64,000 bases of DNA. It comes from an uncultured Eubacteriales bacterium (GTDB taxonomy: Bacteria > Bacillota > Clostridia > Lachnospirales > Lachnospiraceae). The notes below the pieces were generated by a model. The model did no database searches, had not been told where the DNA came from, and saw only the letters and a program-made list of their open reading frames with translations. The stretch is taken from positions 1 to 64,000 of the forward strand of contig OMVQ01000121.1 of the NCBI GenBank assembly GCA_900314555.1, read 5' to 3'. This document shows positions 34,992 through 45,853 of the stretch, in pieces. Both the position numbers and the translations under genes were made by a program. Positions within the stretch are counted from its first letter, which is position 1. The number at the start of each line of letters is the position of its first letter.

Positions 34992-36266
34992 CTATAATCC
35001 TAATTCTTCAGGTCCGGAAATCTTACCTGTTATGGCACTTGCTGCTGCTACTGCAGGACTTGCAAGATATACTTCTGATTCAGGATCTCCCATACGTCCA
35101 ACAAAGTTTCTGTTAGTCGTAGCAACTGCTCTTTCTCCCTTAGCAAGAATTCCCATATGACCACCAAGACATGGACCGCAAGTTGGTGTACTTACTGCTG
35201 CTCCTGCCTTAATAAATATAGTAAGTAATCCCTCTTCCAAAGCCTGAAGATATATAGCCTGTGTTGCAGGAATTACAATAGTTCTTACTCCTTTAGCGAC
35301 TTTTCTGCCTTTCATAACTTCTGCGGCAACTCTTAAGTCCTCAATTCGTCCATTTGTACAAGAACCGATTACAACCTGGTCAATCTTTACATCAGGTTCT
35401 GCCTTAATCTCATCAATTGTCTTTGTATTCTCTGGTAAATGAGGATATGCAACTGTAGACTTAAGTGTACTTAAATCTATTGTATACTCTTCATCATATT
35501 CTGCATCAGCATCAGCCTCAAATACTTTATATTCCTTTTTAGAATGTTCTTTCATATATTCAATTGCAAGTTCATCAACTGGGAAGATACCATTCTTTCC
35601 ACCTGCTTCAATTGCCATATTAGTCATTGCAAATCTGTCATCCATTGATAAATATTTAATACCATCACCAACGAATTCCATTGATTTATATAATGCACCG
35701 TCTACACCAATTAAACCGATAATATGAAGAATTACATCTTTACCGCTAACCCATTTAGATGGTTTACCAACTAAGTTAAACTTAATTGCAGATGGAACTT
35801 TGAACCATGCTTTACCTGTAGCCATACCTGCTGCCATATCTGTACTACCTACACCTGTAGAGAATGCACCTAATGCACCATATGTACAAGTATGCGAATC
35901 TGCACCGATAACAACATCGCCTGCTACTACAAGACCTTTTTCAGGTAATAATGCATGCTCTATACCAACTTCTCCTGTCTCAAAGAAATTAGTTATATCG
36001 TTAGCACAAGCAAATTCCTTAGCACATTTACATAATTCTGCTGATTTTATATCCTTATTAGGTGTAAAATGGTCTAGAACAATTGCTATCTTGTCTTTAT
36101 CAAATACACCATCAACTTTCATTTTCTTCATTTCACCAATGGCAACCGGAGATGTAACATCATTTCCTAATACCAAATCGAGATTAGCCTCTATTAACTG
36201 ACCTGCTGTAACGCTTTCAAGTCCTGCATGAGCTGCTAAAATCTTCTGTGTCATCGTCATTCCCAT
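34992..36266 (-). CDS. leuC: 3-isopropylmalate dehydratase large subunit
   Basis: 424 residues from the ATG at 36266, which follows AGGAGG; the open frame upstream of it has no ribosome site. This is an aconitase-family subunit carrying the 4Fe-4S cluster. Cluster cysteines are visible in [11 protein letters not shown] and in [16 protein letters not shown], and the substrate-binding stretch is [15 protein letters not shown]. The length matches the short LeuC type paired with a 160-residue LeuD. Confidence 0.96.
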   Translation of the reverse strand: MGMTMTQKILAAHAGLESVTAGQLIEANLDLVLGNDVTSPVAIGEMKKMKVDGVFDKDKIAIVLDHFTPNKDIKSAELCKCAKEFACANDITNFFETGEVGIEHALLPEKGLVVAGDVVIGADSHTCTYGALGAFSTGVGSTDMAAGMATGKAWFKVPSAIKFNLVGKPSKWVSGKDVILHIIGLIGVDGALYKSMEFVGDGIKYLSMDDRFAMTNMAIEAGGKNGIFPVDELAIEYMKEHSKKEYKVFEADADAEYDEEYTIDLSTLKSTVAYPHLPENTKTIDEIKAEPDVKIDQVVIGSCTNGRIEDLRVAAEVMKGRKVAKGVRTIVIPATQAIYLQALEEGLLTIFIKAGAAVSTPTCGPCLGGHMGILAKGERAVATTNRNFVGRMGDPESEVYLASPAVAAASAITGKISGPEELGL

Positions 36267-36373
36267 GATAACATTCCTCCTAAAAAATTTCTCTGAATAA
36301 AATCTTATCATTTTTTTCGACATAATGCAATTACTAATTATTCATTCATATTATTTATTTATGCATTTTACTG

Positions 36374-37378
36374 CTAATTCATAAGCTTCGGTTTAGTAAG
36401 GTCTGTAATATCATATTCTAAGTTAATTATATTATCATATACATTATTACTTTCTACATTCTTATTTTCTACATTCACATCATCTGTATAGCTTTTTCTG
36501 AAATTATCATATACCAGACAAATAGTGAGTTTATTATCGACAACTTTATATCCCATATATCTAACCATAAATCTATCTGATATATCAATGTTTTTAAGAT
36601 AATAAATCTCTGATATCACTTTATCTTTGTCATATAGGTAAAAAATACCATATTTTAAATCAGAACTGCCACTTATATTATCGCCATATATATTCTCACA
36701 ATACTTATTATTGCCTGCACTATCATCTTCTACCTGTTCACTATTACTAACTAAATCTTTACTTATATAGCTATCGTTAACTTCATCATAATTATCCGGA
36801 GCAGCTTCTTCAATTTCTGCATCTTCATATACACTACCACCAGATTCATTACTTTCTATACCCGAAGCCATGGAATCTGTATATTGACTATCCTGCCATT
36901 TACTGCTTTCACTATCATTATTATTGTTATTACTAATTTCATCATTGTCTTTATTATTAATTTCATTAGCATTACTTCTGTCAACCTCTTCTGATGTTGT
37001 CTTTTCTTTATCAATCCACAAATAACCACTTGTTGTATTACTTACATCTATGGAATTGTCCATATTCTTATTATTAATTCCTACTTTACCTGTATCAAGC
37101 AACTTTCCTGAATTCGTGTCAAGAGCTAATGTTACACATAACATTGCCACTGCCACCGAAGCAGCTAATCCGGACATCTTTAACATTCTCATTCTATGAT
37201 TTCTTATGTTATCATTATCTGAATTAACATCTATATTTAGATTTTGTTGTATATTTATATTCTGTCCGGCTTTTATCTTTCGCATCATATTTTCAGGTAA
37301 TAATGACTCTGGAATATCATCATCTGGTAATTTCTCTCTGATTCTTTTCACTATCTCGTCAGGATTCTCTTTATTCAT
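36374..37378 (-). CDS. Membrane-bound, probable anti-sigma factor partner of the ECF sigma gene
   Basis: 334 residues from the ATG at 37378 (GGAGG eight bases upstream; the earlier in-frame ATG is part of that site). The N-terminal 60 residues are cytoplasmic and basic. One transmembrane helix follows (around 70-88, GLAASVAVAMLCVTLALD), then a long Asn/Ser/Asp/Glu-rich extracytoplasmic region and a C-terminal domain of about 90 residues. The domain layout and its position immediately after an ECF sigma gene, with a 27-base gap, indicate an anti-sigma factor. No zinc-binding HxxxCxxC motif is present. Confidence 0.72.
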   Translation of the reverse strand: MNKENPDEIVKRIREKLPDDDIPESLLPENMMRKIKAGQNINIQQNLNIDVNSDNDNIRNHRMRMLKMSGLAASVAVAMLCVTLALDTNSGKLLDTGKVGINNKNMDNSIDVSNTTSGYLWIDKEKTTSEEVDRSNANEINNKDNDEISNNNNNDSESSKWQDSQYTDSMASGIESNESGGSVYEDAEIEEAAPDNYDEVNDSYISKDLVSNSEQVEDDSAGNNKYCENIYGDNISGSSDLKYGIFYLYDKDKVISEIYYLKNIDISDRFMVRYMGYKVVDNKLTICLVYDNFRKSYTDDVNVENKNVESNNVYDNIINLEYDITDLTKPKLMN

Positions 37379-37404
37379 TATAGAAACCTCCATTTCGCAA
37401 TATG

Positions 37405-37929
37405 TTAAAACTGAACTTTCATCTTCCTTTGCATTTTAGCTAAGGCTCTGCTAAGCTTCGACCTTGCCGTTGTCGGCTTTATTCGCAGAATTTCGCCTAT
37501 TTCATTACTGTTATAGCCGCAAAATACCGATAATGATACTATCTCTCTTTCTTCTAAAGATAATATATCTAATGCCAGCTCTAAATCGTGTTTTAATTCT
37601 AAGTCATACTGACTTTCATACAATTCAATATTCTGCTCTTCATCATCAAGTGAAATTGTTTTCTTCAAATACTGTTTACGTTTTCTTTTACATTTATTAG
37701 ATAATATCTTAAATGTCCACGCCCTGAATAAACTATTCTGTCTGAGGCTCTTTATACCCGAATACATTTCTAAAACTGTTTCACTCACTACATCTTCTGC
37801 ATCATAAGCATCTCCAAGCATATAATATGCATATTTATACATATCTTTATATACTGATGCATATAACTTTGAAAAAGCCTCATCTTCTCCTGACTTTGCC
37901 AAAGCTACTAACTCTTCATCAACTGCCAA
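37405..37929 (-). CDS. ECF-type RNA polymerase sigma factor
   Basis: 174 residues. Region 2 is visible as YKYAYYMLGDAYDAEDVVSETVLEMY, and region 4 as LSLEEREIVSLSVFCGYNSNEIGEILRIKPTTARSKLSRALAKM. Translation starts at TTG (37929) about ten bases after AAAGGA. It is the middle gene of a three-gene group: beta-propeller protein upstream, sigma, anti-sigma. The gene upstream ends 29 bases before it. The promoters it recognises cannot be read from this window. Confidence 0.92.
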   Translation of the reverse strand: MAVDEELVALAKSGEDEAFSKLYASVYKDMYKYAYYMLGDAYDAEDVVSETVLEMYSGIKSLRQNSLFRAWTFKILSNKCKRKRKQYLKKTISLDDEEQNIELYESQYDLELKHDLELALDILSLEEREIVSLSVFCGYNSNEIGEILRIKPTTARSKLSRALAKMQRKMKVQF

Positions 37930-37957
37930 ATATTACACGTCCTTTCCTATCTTCGGA

Positions 37958-40027
37958 CTAATTAAATATAAGATTATCTCCATATGATAAATCACTTAAA
38001 TTAATTGCCTGGACTCCCTTATCCATAGTAATAATATACAAATAATTCCCTATATATAGTCCTCTGTAATCACAATACATTTTCTCATAATCATATTCTG
38101 TAAATTTTAAATTATTAGACTTATTATAATCATACTTTAGTAATTCTGTAAATGAATTATTTTCATATCTGTATAAAACATAATATTGACTGTAACCTAT
38201 ATATTCCTCATAGTTACTACTTTCCCCATTACTACTTTCTCCATTACTGTAAACATCTTTACTCATCTCTAAGCCGATGAGATTCTTATTCTCATCAACT
38301 AAAATTTCTTTATAATTATTAAGTGCTTCGTATGCTTCTGTGTCCTCTTCTACACATTTTGCAATTTCTTTTGTATTATTAAGGTCTGATATATCAAACA
38401 TTGATAACTTAACACCACTTGTAATACCACTTTCATTTGCCTCCATACCTATGCCAAGTAATAAGTTATCATTCCACATATGAAGATATGATGAAAAGCC
38501 TGTTACTTTTAACTCACTTAATATCTTAGGCTTATCCGGCTTTGAGAAATCTACTACGAATAATGGATCCGTATTTCTAAATGTTACAAAATATCCTTTA
38601 TCTTTCATAAATCTCGCTGAATAAATTCTCTCATCTTCAGCAAGTCCCTCTATTCTTCCGTATATATTTAATTTATCATCTAATACATATACATTATTTC
38701 TATATTTATCCTGAAACTCTTCAATATCAGATGGTTCATATATTACATTATATTCATACTCAGTTGTAACAACTCTGAGATAACCATCATACTCATCTGC
38801 CGAAAACTGATTATTAACTGTACCATCTATATTTCCCTTTGCATAAGGCTCAACATTACCATCACCATATTTAATCTTTATTACATCTGTTAATTCCTTA
38901 TAAGTACGAGATTTGCTTTTATCATCTGTCTTACTTACCCTATTAAATAAATATATAAATTGTTCACTTACATATACATCATCAATACTTCCAATTACGG
39001 TACAATTATCAGTAACATTCAAATCATTATTAATGTCTAATGCAATAACCGTACAGGTCGATGGCTCACCACTCTGTTCATTATCAGGGCAATATATATT
39101 ATCTGTTGGTACCTCTTTACCATTTATCTTAGTTATGACTTTACCTGCAAGTTCTTCATATGAAACAGCTTCAAATTTCTCTTTATCCTCTTCATTATCC
39201 CCATATTCTTCCATATATCCATATAAATCATCATAGAAACTCTTCTGTGTCATTACATATAAATGATTACCAACCATTCTTGACTGTACATATTCATTGT
39301 CAACAGTTATTTTATTAATAAATACCGGCTTATCTCTTTCAGAAATATCGTATAAAACTATTATCGTGTCTCTGCAGCTATCAAAATATGCACAATCATT
39401 AACGATAAAATTTTCATATCCGTTAATATATGAAGAATTCATTCTTTCTGCATTAAATAAACATACTAATTTATCACCGCATACATATATTTTTCCATTA
39501 TATGTATACATATTTTCTTCTAAATTATCTAATATATCGATTATACCGACTTCTTTCAATTTGTCATTATCAGCCTCTATTATTCTTATATTTTTCTTAT
39601 TATCTGAATATATATAGATATATTTACCATCTGTTATAGTTATATCTCCCTCTGTAACACCATCTGTCTGGTCATTATTCTTATAATAATCCGTATCAGC
39701 CCCGGTAACAATACCTGTACTATCTGATTTAGAAGAGGTTTTCTCTACATAAGCTTCATCGAGACAATTAATTTCTTTATCAAGTGCCAATGCATTATTT
39801 TTAACATATTCCTTTACATACCTGCCTAACTCTTCTTTACCGTCTATAGCTGGGATAATCTTATCATCTACAGGATTAACTCCCTGTTCCCTCCCCTGTA
39901 TATTCTTATCTTCTTCATTATCATTTTCAGAAGTATTATTAAATAATGTCTTTGACATAACAATAACCGAAAGCATTATCATAACTACTGCCATTATAAT
40001 ACTAATTATCTTTTTACCTTTTTTCAT
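37958..40027 (-). CDS. Secreted/membrane-anchored C-terminal beta-propeller protein (PF09826 type)
   Basis: 689 residues from the ATG at 40027; AAAGGA lies nine bases upstream, and a decoy ATG directly abuts it. A basic N-terminus with one hydrophobic helix (about 8-30) anchors or exports it. The SKSDSTGIVTGADTDYYKNNDQTDGVTEGDITITDGKYIYIYS stretch and the repeated YLYIIT/YVMTQK-type beta blades are typical of the 'beta-propeller distantly related to WD-40' family. Genes of this family often neighbour ECF sigma systems in Firmicutes. Its transcript probably continues into the sigma gene, making it either the sensor or an output of that system. Function unknown. Confidence 0.82.
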   Translation of the reverse strand: MKKGKKIISIIMAVVMIMLSVIVMSKTLFNNTSENDNEEDKNIQGREQGVNPVDDKIIPAIDGKEELGRYVKEYVKNNALALDKEINCLDEAYVEKTSSKSDSTGIVTGADTDYYKNNDQTDGVTEGDITITDGKYIYIYSDNKKNIRIIEADNDKLKEVGIIDILDNLEENMYTYNGKIYVCGDKLVCLFNAERMNSSYINGYENFIVNDCAYFDSCRDTIIVLYDISERDKPVFINKITVDNEYVQSRMVGNHLYVMTQKSFYDDLYGYMEEYGDNEEDKEKFEAVSYEELAGKVITKINGKEVPTDNIYCPDNEQSGEPSTCTVIALDINNDLNVTDNCTVIGSIDDVYVSEQFIYLFNRVSKTDDKSKSRTYKELTDVIKIKYGDGNVEPYAKGNIDGTVNNQFSADEYDGYLRVVTTEYEYNVIYEPSDIEEFQDKYRNNVYVLDDKLNIYGRIEGLAEDERIYSARFMKDKGYFVTFRNTDPLFVVDFSKPDKPKILSELKVTGFSSYLHMWNDNLLLGIGMEANESGITSGVKLSMFDISDLNNTKEIAKCVEEDTEAYEALNNYKEILVDENKNLIGLEMSKDVYSNGESSNGESSNYEEYIGYSQYYVLYRYENNSFTELLKYDYNKSNNLKFTEYDYEKMYCDYRGLYIGNYLYIITMDKGVQAINLSDLSYGDNLIFN

Positions 40028-40162
40028 AACTATCATTCCTTTCGCCTGACATATAACTTTTATCTTATATCTATATGTGTATTATTAAGACGAAAGTGTT
40101 GCATAAATTTCAAAAAATATTTGATTTATAGGACAACTATTTTAAAGTAGTCTATAACATAA

Positions 40163-40188
40163 AAACCGGATACTTTCGTATCCGGTTT
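40163..40188 (-). terminator. Terminator after the 74-residue gene
   Basis: On the minus strand AAACCGGATAC pairs with GTATCCGGTTT around a four-base loop, followed by a T-rich stretch. It ends the ilvN-ilvC-small-gene unit. Confidence 0.9.
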
Positions 40189-40202
40189 AAAAATTCTTTA
40201 TT

Positions 40203-40427
40203 CTATCGCTTTATGTAATTAGCAAACATTCTTTTATAATCTTCGATTTTATAATTTAATTTTTCAAAATCTTTATCTCCGATTTTACCTTTGTCTTTAA
40301 AATCATTTACTAATTGTGTATATTCAAGGTATCCATTATATGCTGAATCTTTGTAGTTATTTGATAAATTCAACTTTATCTCAGCCTCTTTATCTTCTAA
40401 CACTTTCTTAGTCTTTCCGAACAACAT
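40203..40427 (-). CDS. Small conserved-looking hypothetical protein
   Basis: 74 residues from the ATG at 40427, which has an excellent AAGGAGG site. The sequence begins MLFGKTKKVLEDKEAEIKLN and is charged and predicted helical throughout, with no membrane segment, cysteine or known motif. It is 53 bases after ilvC on the same strand, and a terminator follows at once. It is therefore likely the last cistron of the ilv transcript. I do not recognise it. Confidence 0.75.
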   Translation of the reverse strand: MLFGKTKKVLEDKEAEIKLNLSNNYKDSAYNGYLEYTQLVNDFKDKGKIGDKDFEKLNYKIEDYKRMFANYIKR

Positions 40428-40480
40428 AATACCCCTCCTTTGCCGTCTAAACAGGCATTGATACAAGCGATAATTCTGTA

Positions 40481-41533
<1,053 letters not shown>

Positions 41534-41634
41534 TTAATGTCATCTGATATTAAATCCGATGACTATTAATCATCTTTTTAATATTAAAATCATAATAATA
41601 AATATGTATTCCATACTTACATTTATTACATATT

Positions 41635-42141
41635 CTATTCAAGCTCGCCTGCAAGCATATCTGCATGGCCTCTTGTAAGACCTGTAATTCCGGTTCTTAC
41701 TAATTCCTTAATCTCGAAACCGTTAAGTAAACCTACAAAAGCATCTAACTTCTGCTGATTACCTGTTAATTCAATCATCATTGAATCTTCTGCAACGTCA
41801 ACTATCTTTGCTCTGAATATATCAGCAACTGCTATAACCTGCTGTCTCTGTGCCGCATCTACTGCAACCTTGCAAAGAATTAACTCTCTGCATACAGAAG
41901 CACCATCTTTTAATTCAATAATATCTTTAACGTCAACAAGTTTTAATAACTGTTTACGAATCTGTTCTAAAACTTCGTCTTCGCCACTACATACAATAGT
42001 CATACGCGAATATTCATTACTTTCTGTTTCGCTAACAGTCAAACTGTCGATATTATATCCTCTTCTTGCAAAAAGTCCTGATATTCTACTTAGTACACCG
42101 GCTGTATTCTCAACCAGTATCGATAAAACCATTTTCTTCAT
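41635..42141 (-). CDS. ilvN: Acetolactate synthase small (regulatory) subunit
   Basis: 168 residues. An N-terminal ACT domain (SILVENTAGVLSRISGLFARRGYNIDSLTVSETE) senses branched-chain amino acids, and the C-terminal ferredoxin-like domain (KVAVDAAQRQQVIAVADIFRAKIVDV) contacts the catalytic subunit. The catalytic subunit gene ilvB is not in the window, so it must be encoded elsewhere. A promoter directly upstream (42169-42196) indicates that transcription starts with this gene. Confidence 0.94.
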   Translation of the reverse strand: MKKMVLSILVENTAGVLSRISGLFARRGYNIDSLTVSETESNEYSRMTIVCSGEDEVLEQIRKQLLKLVDVKDIIELKDGASVCRELILCKVAVDAAQRQQVIAVADIFRAKIVDVAEDSMMIELTGNQQKLDAFVGLLNGFEIKELVRTGITGLTRGHADMLAGELE

Positions 42142-42168
42142 AGAATACGCTCCTTATTTTTTTTATTA

Positions 42169-42196
42169 ATCATAGCACAATAAAGCATTTTGTCAA
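42169..42196 (-). promoter_or_regulatory. Predicted promoter of ilvN-ilvC
   Basis: TTGACA and TATGAT on the minus strand are separated by 16 bases. The predicted start is about 20 bases before the ilvN ATG, leaving no room for a leader-peptide attenuator or T-box. Confidence 0.7.
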
Positions 42197-42261
42197 GTAT
42201 TCCATTGACGTAAAATGACAAAATATTTTATCACTTTAATGTATCACAGACGGACATCTAA

Positions 42262-42504
42262 TTATTCCTCAAACTCTCCATATACAAATGCTGCACTCTC
42301 TGTAGCCTTGATATCTACTACTTTTCCATGGAAATTTTTGAGTTTATTTCTTGCCGGAATGTTATTAGACATTGCAAGTGCCGGATATATTGTATAATAA
42401 TATACAATACCCTGAAGTGTCTGAAGCTGTGATTCCTCCACATCTATTTCATCTCCGACATTTAATAGTCCCGGTCTTTCCATCTTGAATTCTATTACAC
42501 GCAT
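42262..42504 (-). CDS. Hypothetical protein, 80 residues
   Basis: It begins MRVIEFKMERPGLLNVGDEIDVEES and has a mixed strand-helix pattern with YYYTIYPALAMSN in the middle. There is no signal or membrane helix. A GGAGGCGG site lies six bases before the ATG. It sits alone between the 67-residue gene's terminator and the ilvN promoter. I do not recognise it; the start, ribosome site and codon use support a real gene. Confidence 0.7.
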   Translation of the reverse strand: MRVIEFKMERPGLLNVGDEIDVEESQLQTLQGIVYYYTIYPALAMSNNIPARNKLKNFHGKVVDIKATESAAFVYGEFEE

Positions 42505-42546
42505 AAATTATCCGCCTCCATTTGATTAAGTCTGTATAAGCATACA

Positions 42547-42571
42547 AAAAGACCGCATAATACGGTCTTTT
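42547..42571 (-). terminator. Terminator after the 67-residue gene
   Basis: On the minus strand AAAAGACCG pairs with CGGTCTTTT, followed by further T. Confidence 0.88.
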
Positions 42572-42583
42572 CATAACTTCAGG

Positions 42584-42787
42584 TTATCTGTATAACCATT
42601 CACCTAACTGACGAACTGAATTATCGTCCTGTTCTTCTAATTCATCAATAATAAAAATCTGATTATCCTCTTTAGTGAAGCTGTTGATTGCTTCCTTAGC
42701 TTCGTTAAAGCTGGAATAACGTCCTAAAACACCTGTCCCATCTGACTTTTCTTTTTCGTAAACGCCAAGTTCAAAGTATCTGTTCAT
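42584..42787 (-). CDS. Small hypothetical protein, 67 residues
   Basis: From the ATG at 42787, seven bases after GGAGG. The protein begins MNRYFELGVYEKEKSDG and is acidic (IIDELEEQDDNS), with no membrane helix. It is followed immediately by a strong terminator and preceded by the fused ABC transporter at 95 bases. I do not recognise the family. Confidence 0.72.
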   Translation of the reverse strand: MNRYFELGVYEKEKSDGTGVLGRYSSFNEAKEAINSFTKEDNQIFIIDELEEQDDNSVRQLGEWLYR

Positions 42788-42881
42788 TTGCCAACCTCCA
42801 TCAATAAGCATACTTATAAGATGTATTTTACTACAATTTTCGTCAAATGTTAACTATATTTTAAAAATAATTTTAATTTTA

Positions 42882-45671
42882 TCAGCCTTTTCTTATAGCT
42901 TCGATAGGTTTCTTCTTAGATTCCTTATATACCGGTATAAAGCTTGCCACAAATGCAACTATAAGACTTAATGCAAACATTAATACTACCTGGATTATTC
43001 CGAAATGTAATAATGTTATTACTAAATGATATTCTTTTCTAAATGATTTATTAATAACCGAAATAAGTGTTCCTGTTGCTATTATCGAAACTATCCAGTT
43101 AATTATTGCAATTATAAGACTTTCATTAAAGAATATCATAAATACATCTGCGCCTCTTGCACCGACTGCACGTAAGATACCGATTTCTCGTTTCTTCTGT
43201 AAAATACTTGTTGCAATGAAATTCATAAGCATAATCGCTGCAAATATTGCAAAGAAAATTCCGACATAGAATAAAACTTTCTTAAGGGTTGTAAATACCT
43301 CTGTTGCTGTTGTAAGTAATTCTGTTGTATTATTCTGTAAAGTATATTTAACACCACTTATACCATTATCAAATGAATATTTTACTAATTCTTCAATTTC
43401 ACTTCTCTTGTCAGGCATTGCTGTAATAAGTGCCTCATATTTACCTTTTGAATATACTGAATATGCATTGCAGATTCCATTCGGAAGTATTGCCATACCT
43501 TTATTAAATTCATTATCTATATAGATACCTACGACTCTCATATTCTTATCACTGTTAAGCCAGTCTGATCCTTCATTTGAAACCTGCATAATCATTGGTA
43601 ATTTACTTATTTCATCAGCTTTTGCAAGTATGCTCTTCTTTATACTTTCAATATTACCCTCTTCATAATCAAAATCAATATATGTCTCAAGTGCTGACAA
43701 TGGAAGAATCATTTCATTATCATTTAACTTAGCCTGATTATTAATCATAACAATATTATTTTTAACTGCATCATTGATTTTACCGATTTCACATATTCTG
43801 TCGACTTCGTAATAACCATATTCGTTAGTATTAGTTATGAAGTTTATATAATAGTCCTGTGAAAATGCCTGCACACCGATATTATTCTCCACAACACTGT
43901 TAAATACATTGTCTGATGTAAAGAGTATTGCATGATTACTATAAGTTCTTATGTTAGCTAATTCACTCATCATAGAATAATCTAAAATTCCCGTATTACC
44001 CTTTATTTCTTCTTTGTATTTATCATATCTGCTGCTTTCAAATTTAGTATCAAGAATACCTGTAACTGTATATTTCTTATTGCCATTAATATCTAATTCT
44101 AATACCTTGCCAATCATATCAGTAGTTTTCTTTATATCAGTTGAATTATCAGGTCCGTAATTCATTGTGTACTTACCTATTATAAATGACTGTGCCATAT
44201 AATCTGTAATAACAACCTCATCATCATTAACAGGAAGTGCGCCCTCTAAGGTGTAGCCCATTCTATCAATCATATCCTGTGATATTTTTGATATTCCATA
44301 GAAATCAAGTGAATAAAATGAAAGTTCACCATTAATATTTACCTTGTCAGTATCATATATATTCTGTATTGGAATGAATGAATCATTAGGTTTTACTATC
44401 TCATTAAAGCTATAATCTTTAAAATGATTTTTTATATTTTCCACATCTTCATCTGATAACTTATCTTCAGCATAATAACTGTATCCACTATTACTTATCT
44501 TTCTTTCAAATCCAAATGAAGCATAATTAACATTACTATCAATTATAGAATCTGTTCCTGCTTTTATCTTATCATATGATGACATTGTGTTAGATAAACC
44601 GAACAAAGTAAATGCTACCATTGATAAAAATATCGTCACTAACAATCTGAATGGTTTCTTCTTAAGACTTCCAAATGCCATCTTAAGTGAGTTCTTAAGT
44701 GGAAGCTTAGAACGGATTAATTTGAACTTTGAAGCATCATATTCTTCAATCCACAAATTCTTATCACTTGTATCTTCAAAGCCCTCTCTGTTTCCATCAT
44801 CATCTATTCTTACGGCTTTCTTTATCTCTTTATTAGTTTTACCATCAACCGAGATAAACGAATCTGCATCCTTATTATTTCTAAGATATTCATTAATCAT
44901 CTCTAAATCTTTATTAGTCAGTTCATATCCTGATTTAATATGAATAATCTTATCTTCTATTACACTTATTCCACTAGATACTGCATTCGGTTTAGAGATG
45001 TATTTCTTAATATCACTTATTACTTCTCCATCTGCTAATTCAATAACTCTGTCACCATACTGTTCAGCAAAATCTCTGTCATGTGAGACTACAATAACTA
45101 ACTTATCTTTAGATAACTTCTTAAGTGTATCAAATACCTGCTTACCTGTGTTAGAATCTAATGCTCCGGTAGGTTCATCGGCCATAATAATCTCCGGATT
45201 CTTAATTAATGCTCTTGCAATTGCAACTCTCTGCTTCTGTCCTCCTGATAATTCATTTGGCTTTCTTGAAGCGAAGCCTGTTAAATCTACTTCGTCTAAT
45301 ATCTTATTAAGTTCTTCCTTAGTCGGCTTTCTTCCCTGTAATTCCATTGCAAGTGCAATATTGGCACCTACAGTAAAATCATTTAAGATATTATATTCCT
45401 GAAAAATAAAACCAATAAATGTATTTCTGTATGAATCGAAATCAGACTGTGTAAACTGCTTAGATGACTTTCCTTTAATTATAATTTCGCCATCATCGAA
45501 TTTATCTAATCCACCTAACATATTTAAAAGTGTTGATTTACCACTTCCTGATTTACCTAGTATAAATACAAGTCCTTTTTCTTCAAACTTAAGGTTAATT
45601 CCCTTTAGAGCCTGAACTTCTGCACCCTTTTTGGGCTTATAAGTCTTTTTCAAATTTTTTACTTCTATCAT
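42882..45671 (-). CDS. Fused ABC transporter: ATPase plus FtsX-like permease (MacB/BceAB type)
   Basis: 929 residues. The N-terminal ATPase (1-225) is complete: Walker A ILGKSGSGKSTLLN, signature LSGGQKQRVAIARAL, Walker B IIMADEPTGALD and H-loop VVVSHD. A linker (about 230-335) follows, then a first transmembrane helix near 345-365, an extracytoplasmic domain of over 400 residues, and three helices near the C-terminus (around 805-920) with the FtsX motif ILRAVGARGADVFMIFF. This is the type VII (mechanotransmission) class. With a two-component system just upstream on the same strand, it probably handles cell-envelope stress or antimicrobial peptides. Confidence 0.92.
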   Translation of the reverse strand: MIEVKNLKKTYKPKKGAEVQALKGINLKFEEKGLVFILGKSGSGKSTLLNMLGGLDKFDDGEIIIKGKSSKQFTQSDFDSYRNTFIGFIFQEYNILNDFTVGANIALAMELQGRKPTKEELNKILDEVDLTGFASRKPNELSGGQKQRVAIARALIKNPEIIMADEPTGALDSNTGKQVFDTLKKLSKDKLVIVVSHDRDFAEQYGDRVIELADGEVISDIKKYISKPNAVSSGISVIEDKIIHIKSGYELTNKDLEMINEYLRNNKDADSFISVDGKTNKEIKKAVRIDDDGNREGFEDTSDKNLWIEEYDASKFKLIRSKLPLKNSLKMAFGSLKKKPFRLLVTIFLSMVAFTLFGLSNTMSSYDKIKAGTDSIIDSNVNYASFGFERKISNSGYSYYAEDKLSDEDVENIKNHFKDYSFNEIVKPNDSFIPIQNIYDTDKVNINGELSFYSLDFYGISKISQDMIDRMGYTLEGALPVNDDEVVITDYMAQSFIIGKYTMNYGPDNSTDIKKTTDMIGKVLELDINGNKKYTVTGILDTKFESSRYDKYKEEIKGNTGILDYSMMSELANIRTYSNHAILFTSDNVFNSVVENNIGVQAFSQDYYINFITNTNEYGYYEVDRICEIGKINDAVKNNIVMINNQAKLNDNEMILPLSALETYIDFDYEEGNIESIKKSILAKADEISKLPMIMQVSNEGSDWLNSDKNMRVVGIYIDNEFNKGMAILPNGICNAYSVYSKGKYEALITAMPDKRSEIEELVKYSFDNGISGVKYTLQNNTTELLTTATEVFTTLKKVLFYVGIFFAIFAAIMLMNFIATSILQKKREIGILRAVGARGADVFMIFFNESLIIAIINWIVSIIATGTLISVINKSFRKEYHLVITLLHFGIIQVVLMFALSLIVAFVASFIPVYKESKKKPIEAIRKG

Positions 45672-45846
45672 TTTCTCTTTCCATCACATTCCTTGTGATT
45701 TTCCTTTCCATTATTTTCTTCGTAAATTTCCTTTGCATCACATTATTCGTGATTTTCATTTACATTACTTTCTTTGTAATTTTACTTTGCATCACATTAT
45801 TCGTGATTTTCATTCACATTGCTTTCTTCACTATTTTCCTTTCCAT
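45637..45846 (-). other. Chain of three back-to-back mini-ORFs linking the kinase and ABC genes
   Basis: After the kinase stop, an ATG seven bases on (45846) opens a 10-codon ORF ending TGA. The next ATG (45813) follows at once and opens 17 codons ending TAA. The next ATG (45759) again follows at once and opens 40 codons, ending at 45637 inside the ABC gene and overlapping its start in another frame. The peptides are basic (MKITNNVMQ repeated). The perfect stop-ATG abutment across all three suggests a translational relay, but expression is unproven. Confidence 0.5.
45678..45839 (-). repeat. Three tandem copies of a 54-bp repeat
   Basis: Units at 45678-45731, 45732-45785 and 45786-45839 share the core TTTGCATCACATTATTCGTG followed by an ATTTTC and TTTCTT block. 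The outer unit has diverged. The unit length is a multiple of three, so the minus-strand mini-ORFs stay in register. Each unit contains a small ATCAC/GTGAT hairpin. It fills the gap between the kinase and the ABC transporter. Confidence 0.9.
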
Positions 45847-45853
45847 AAGCTGT

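Noticed and set aside
45678..45839. Tandem repeats considered as a CRISPR array
   Set aside because: The units are contiguous with no unique spacers, and there are no cas genes.
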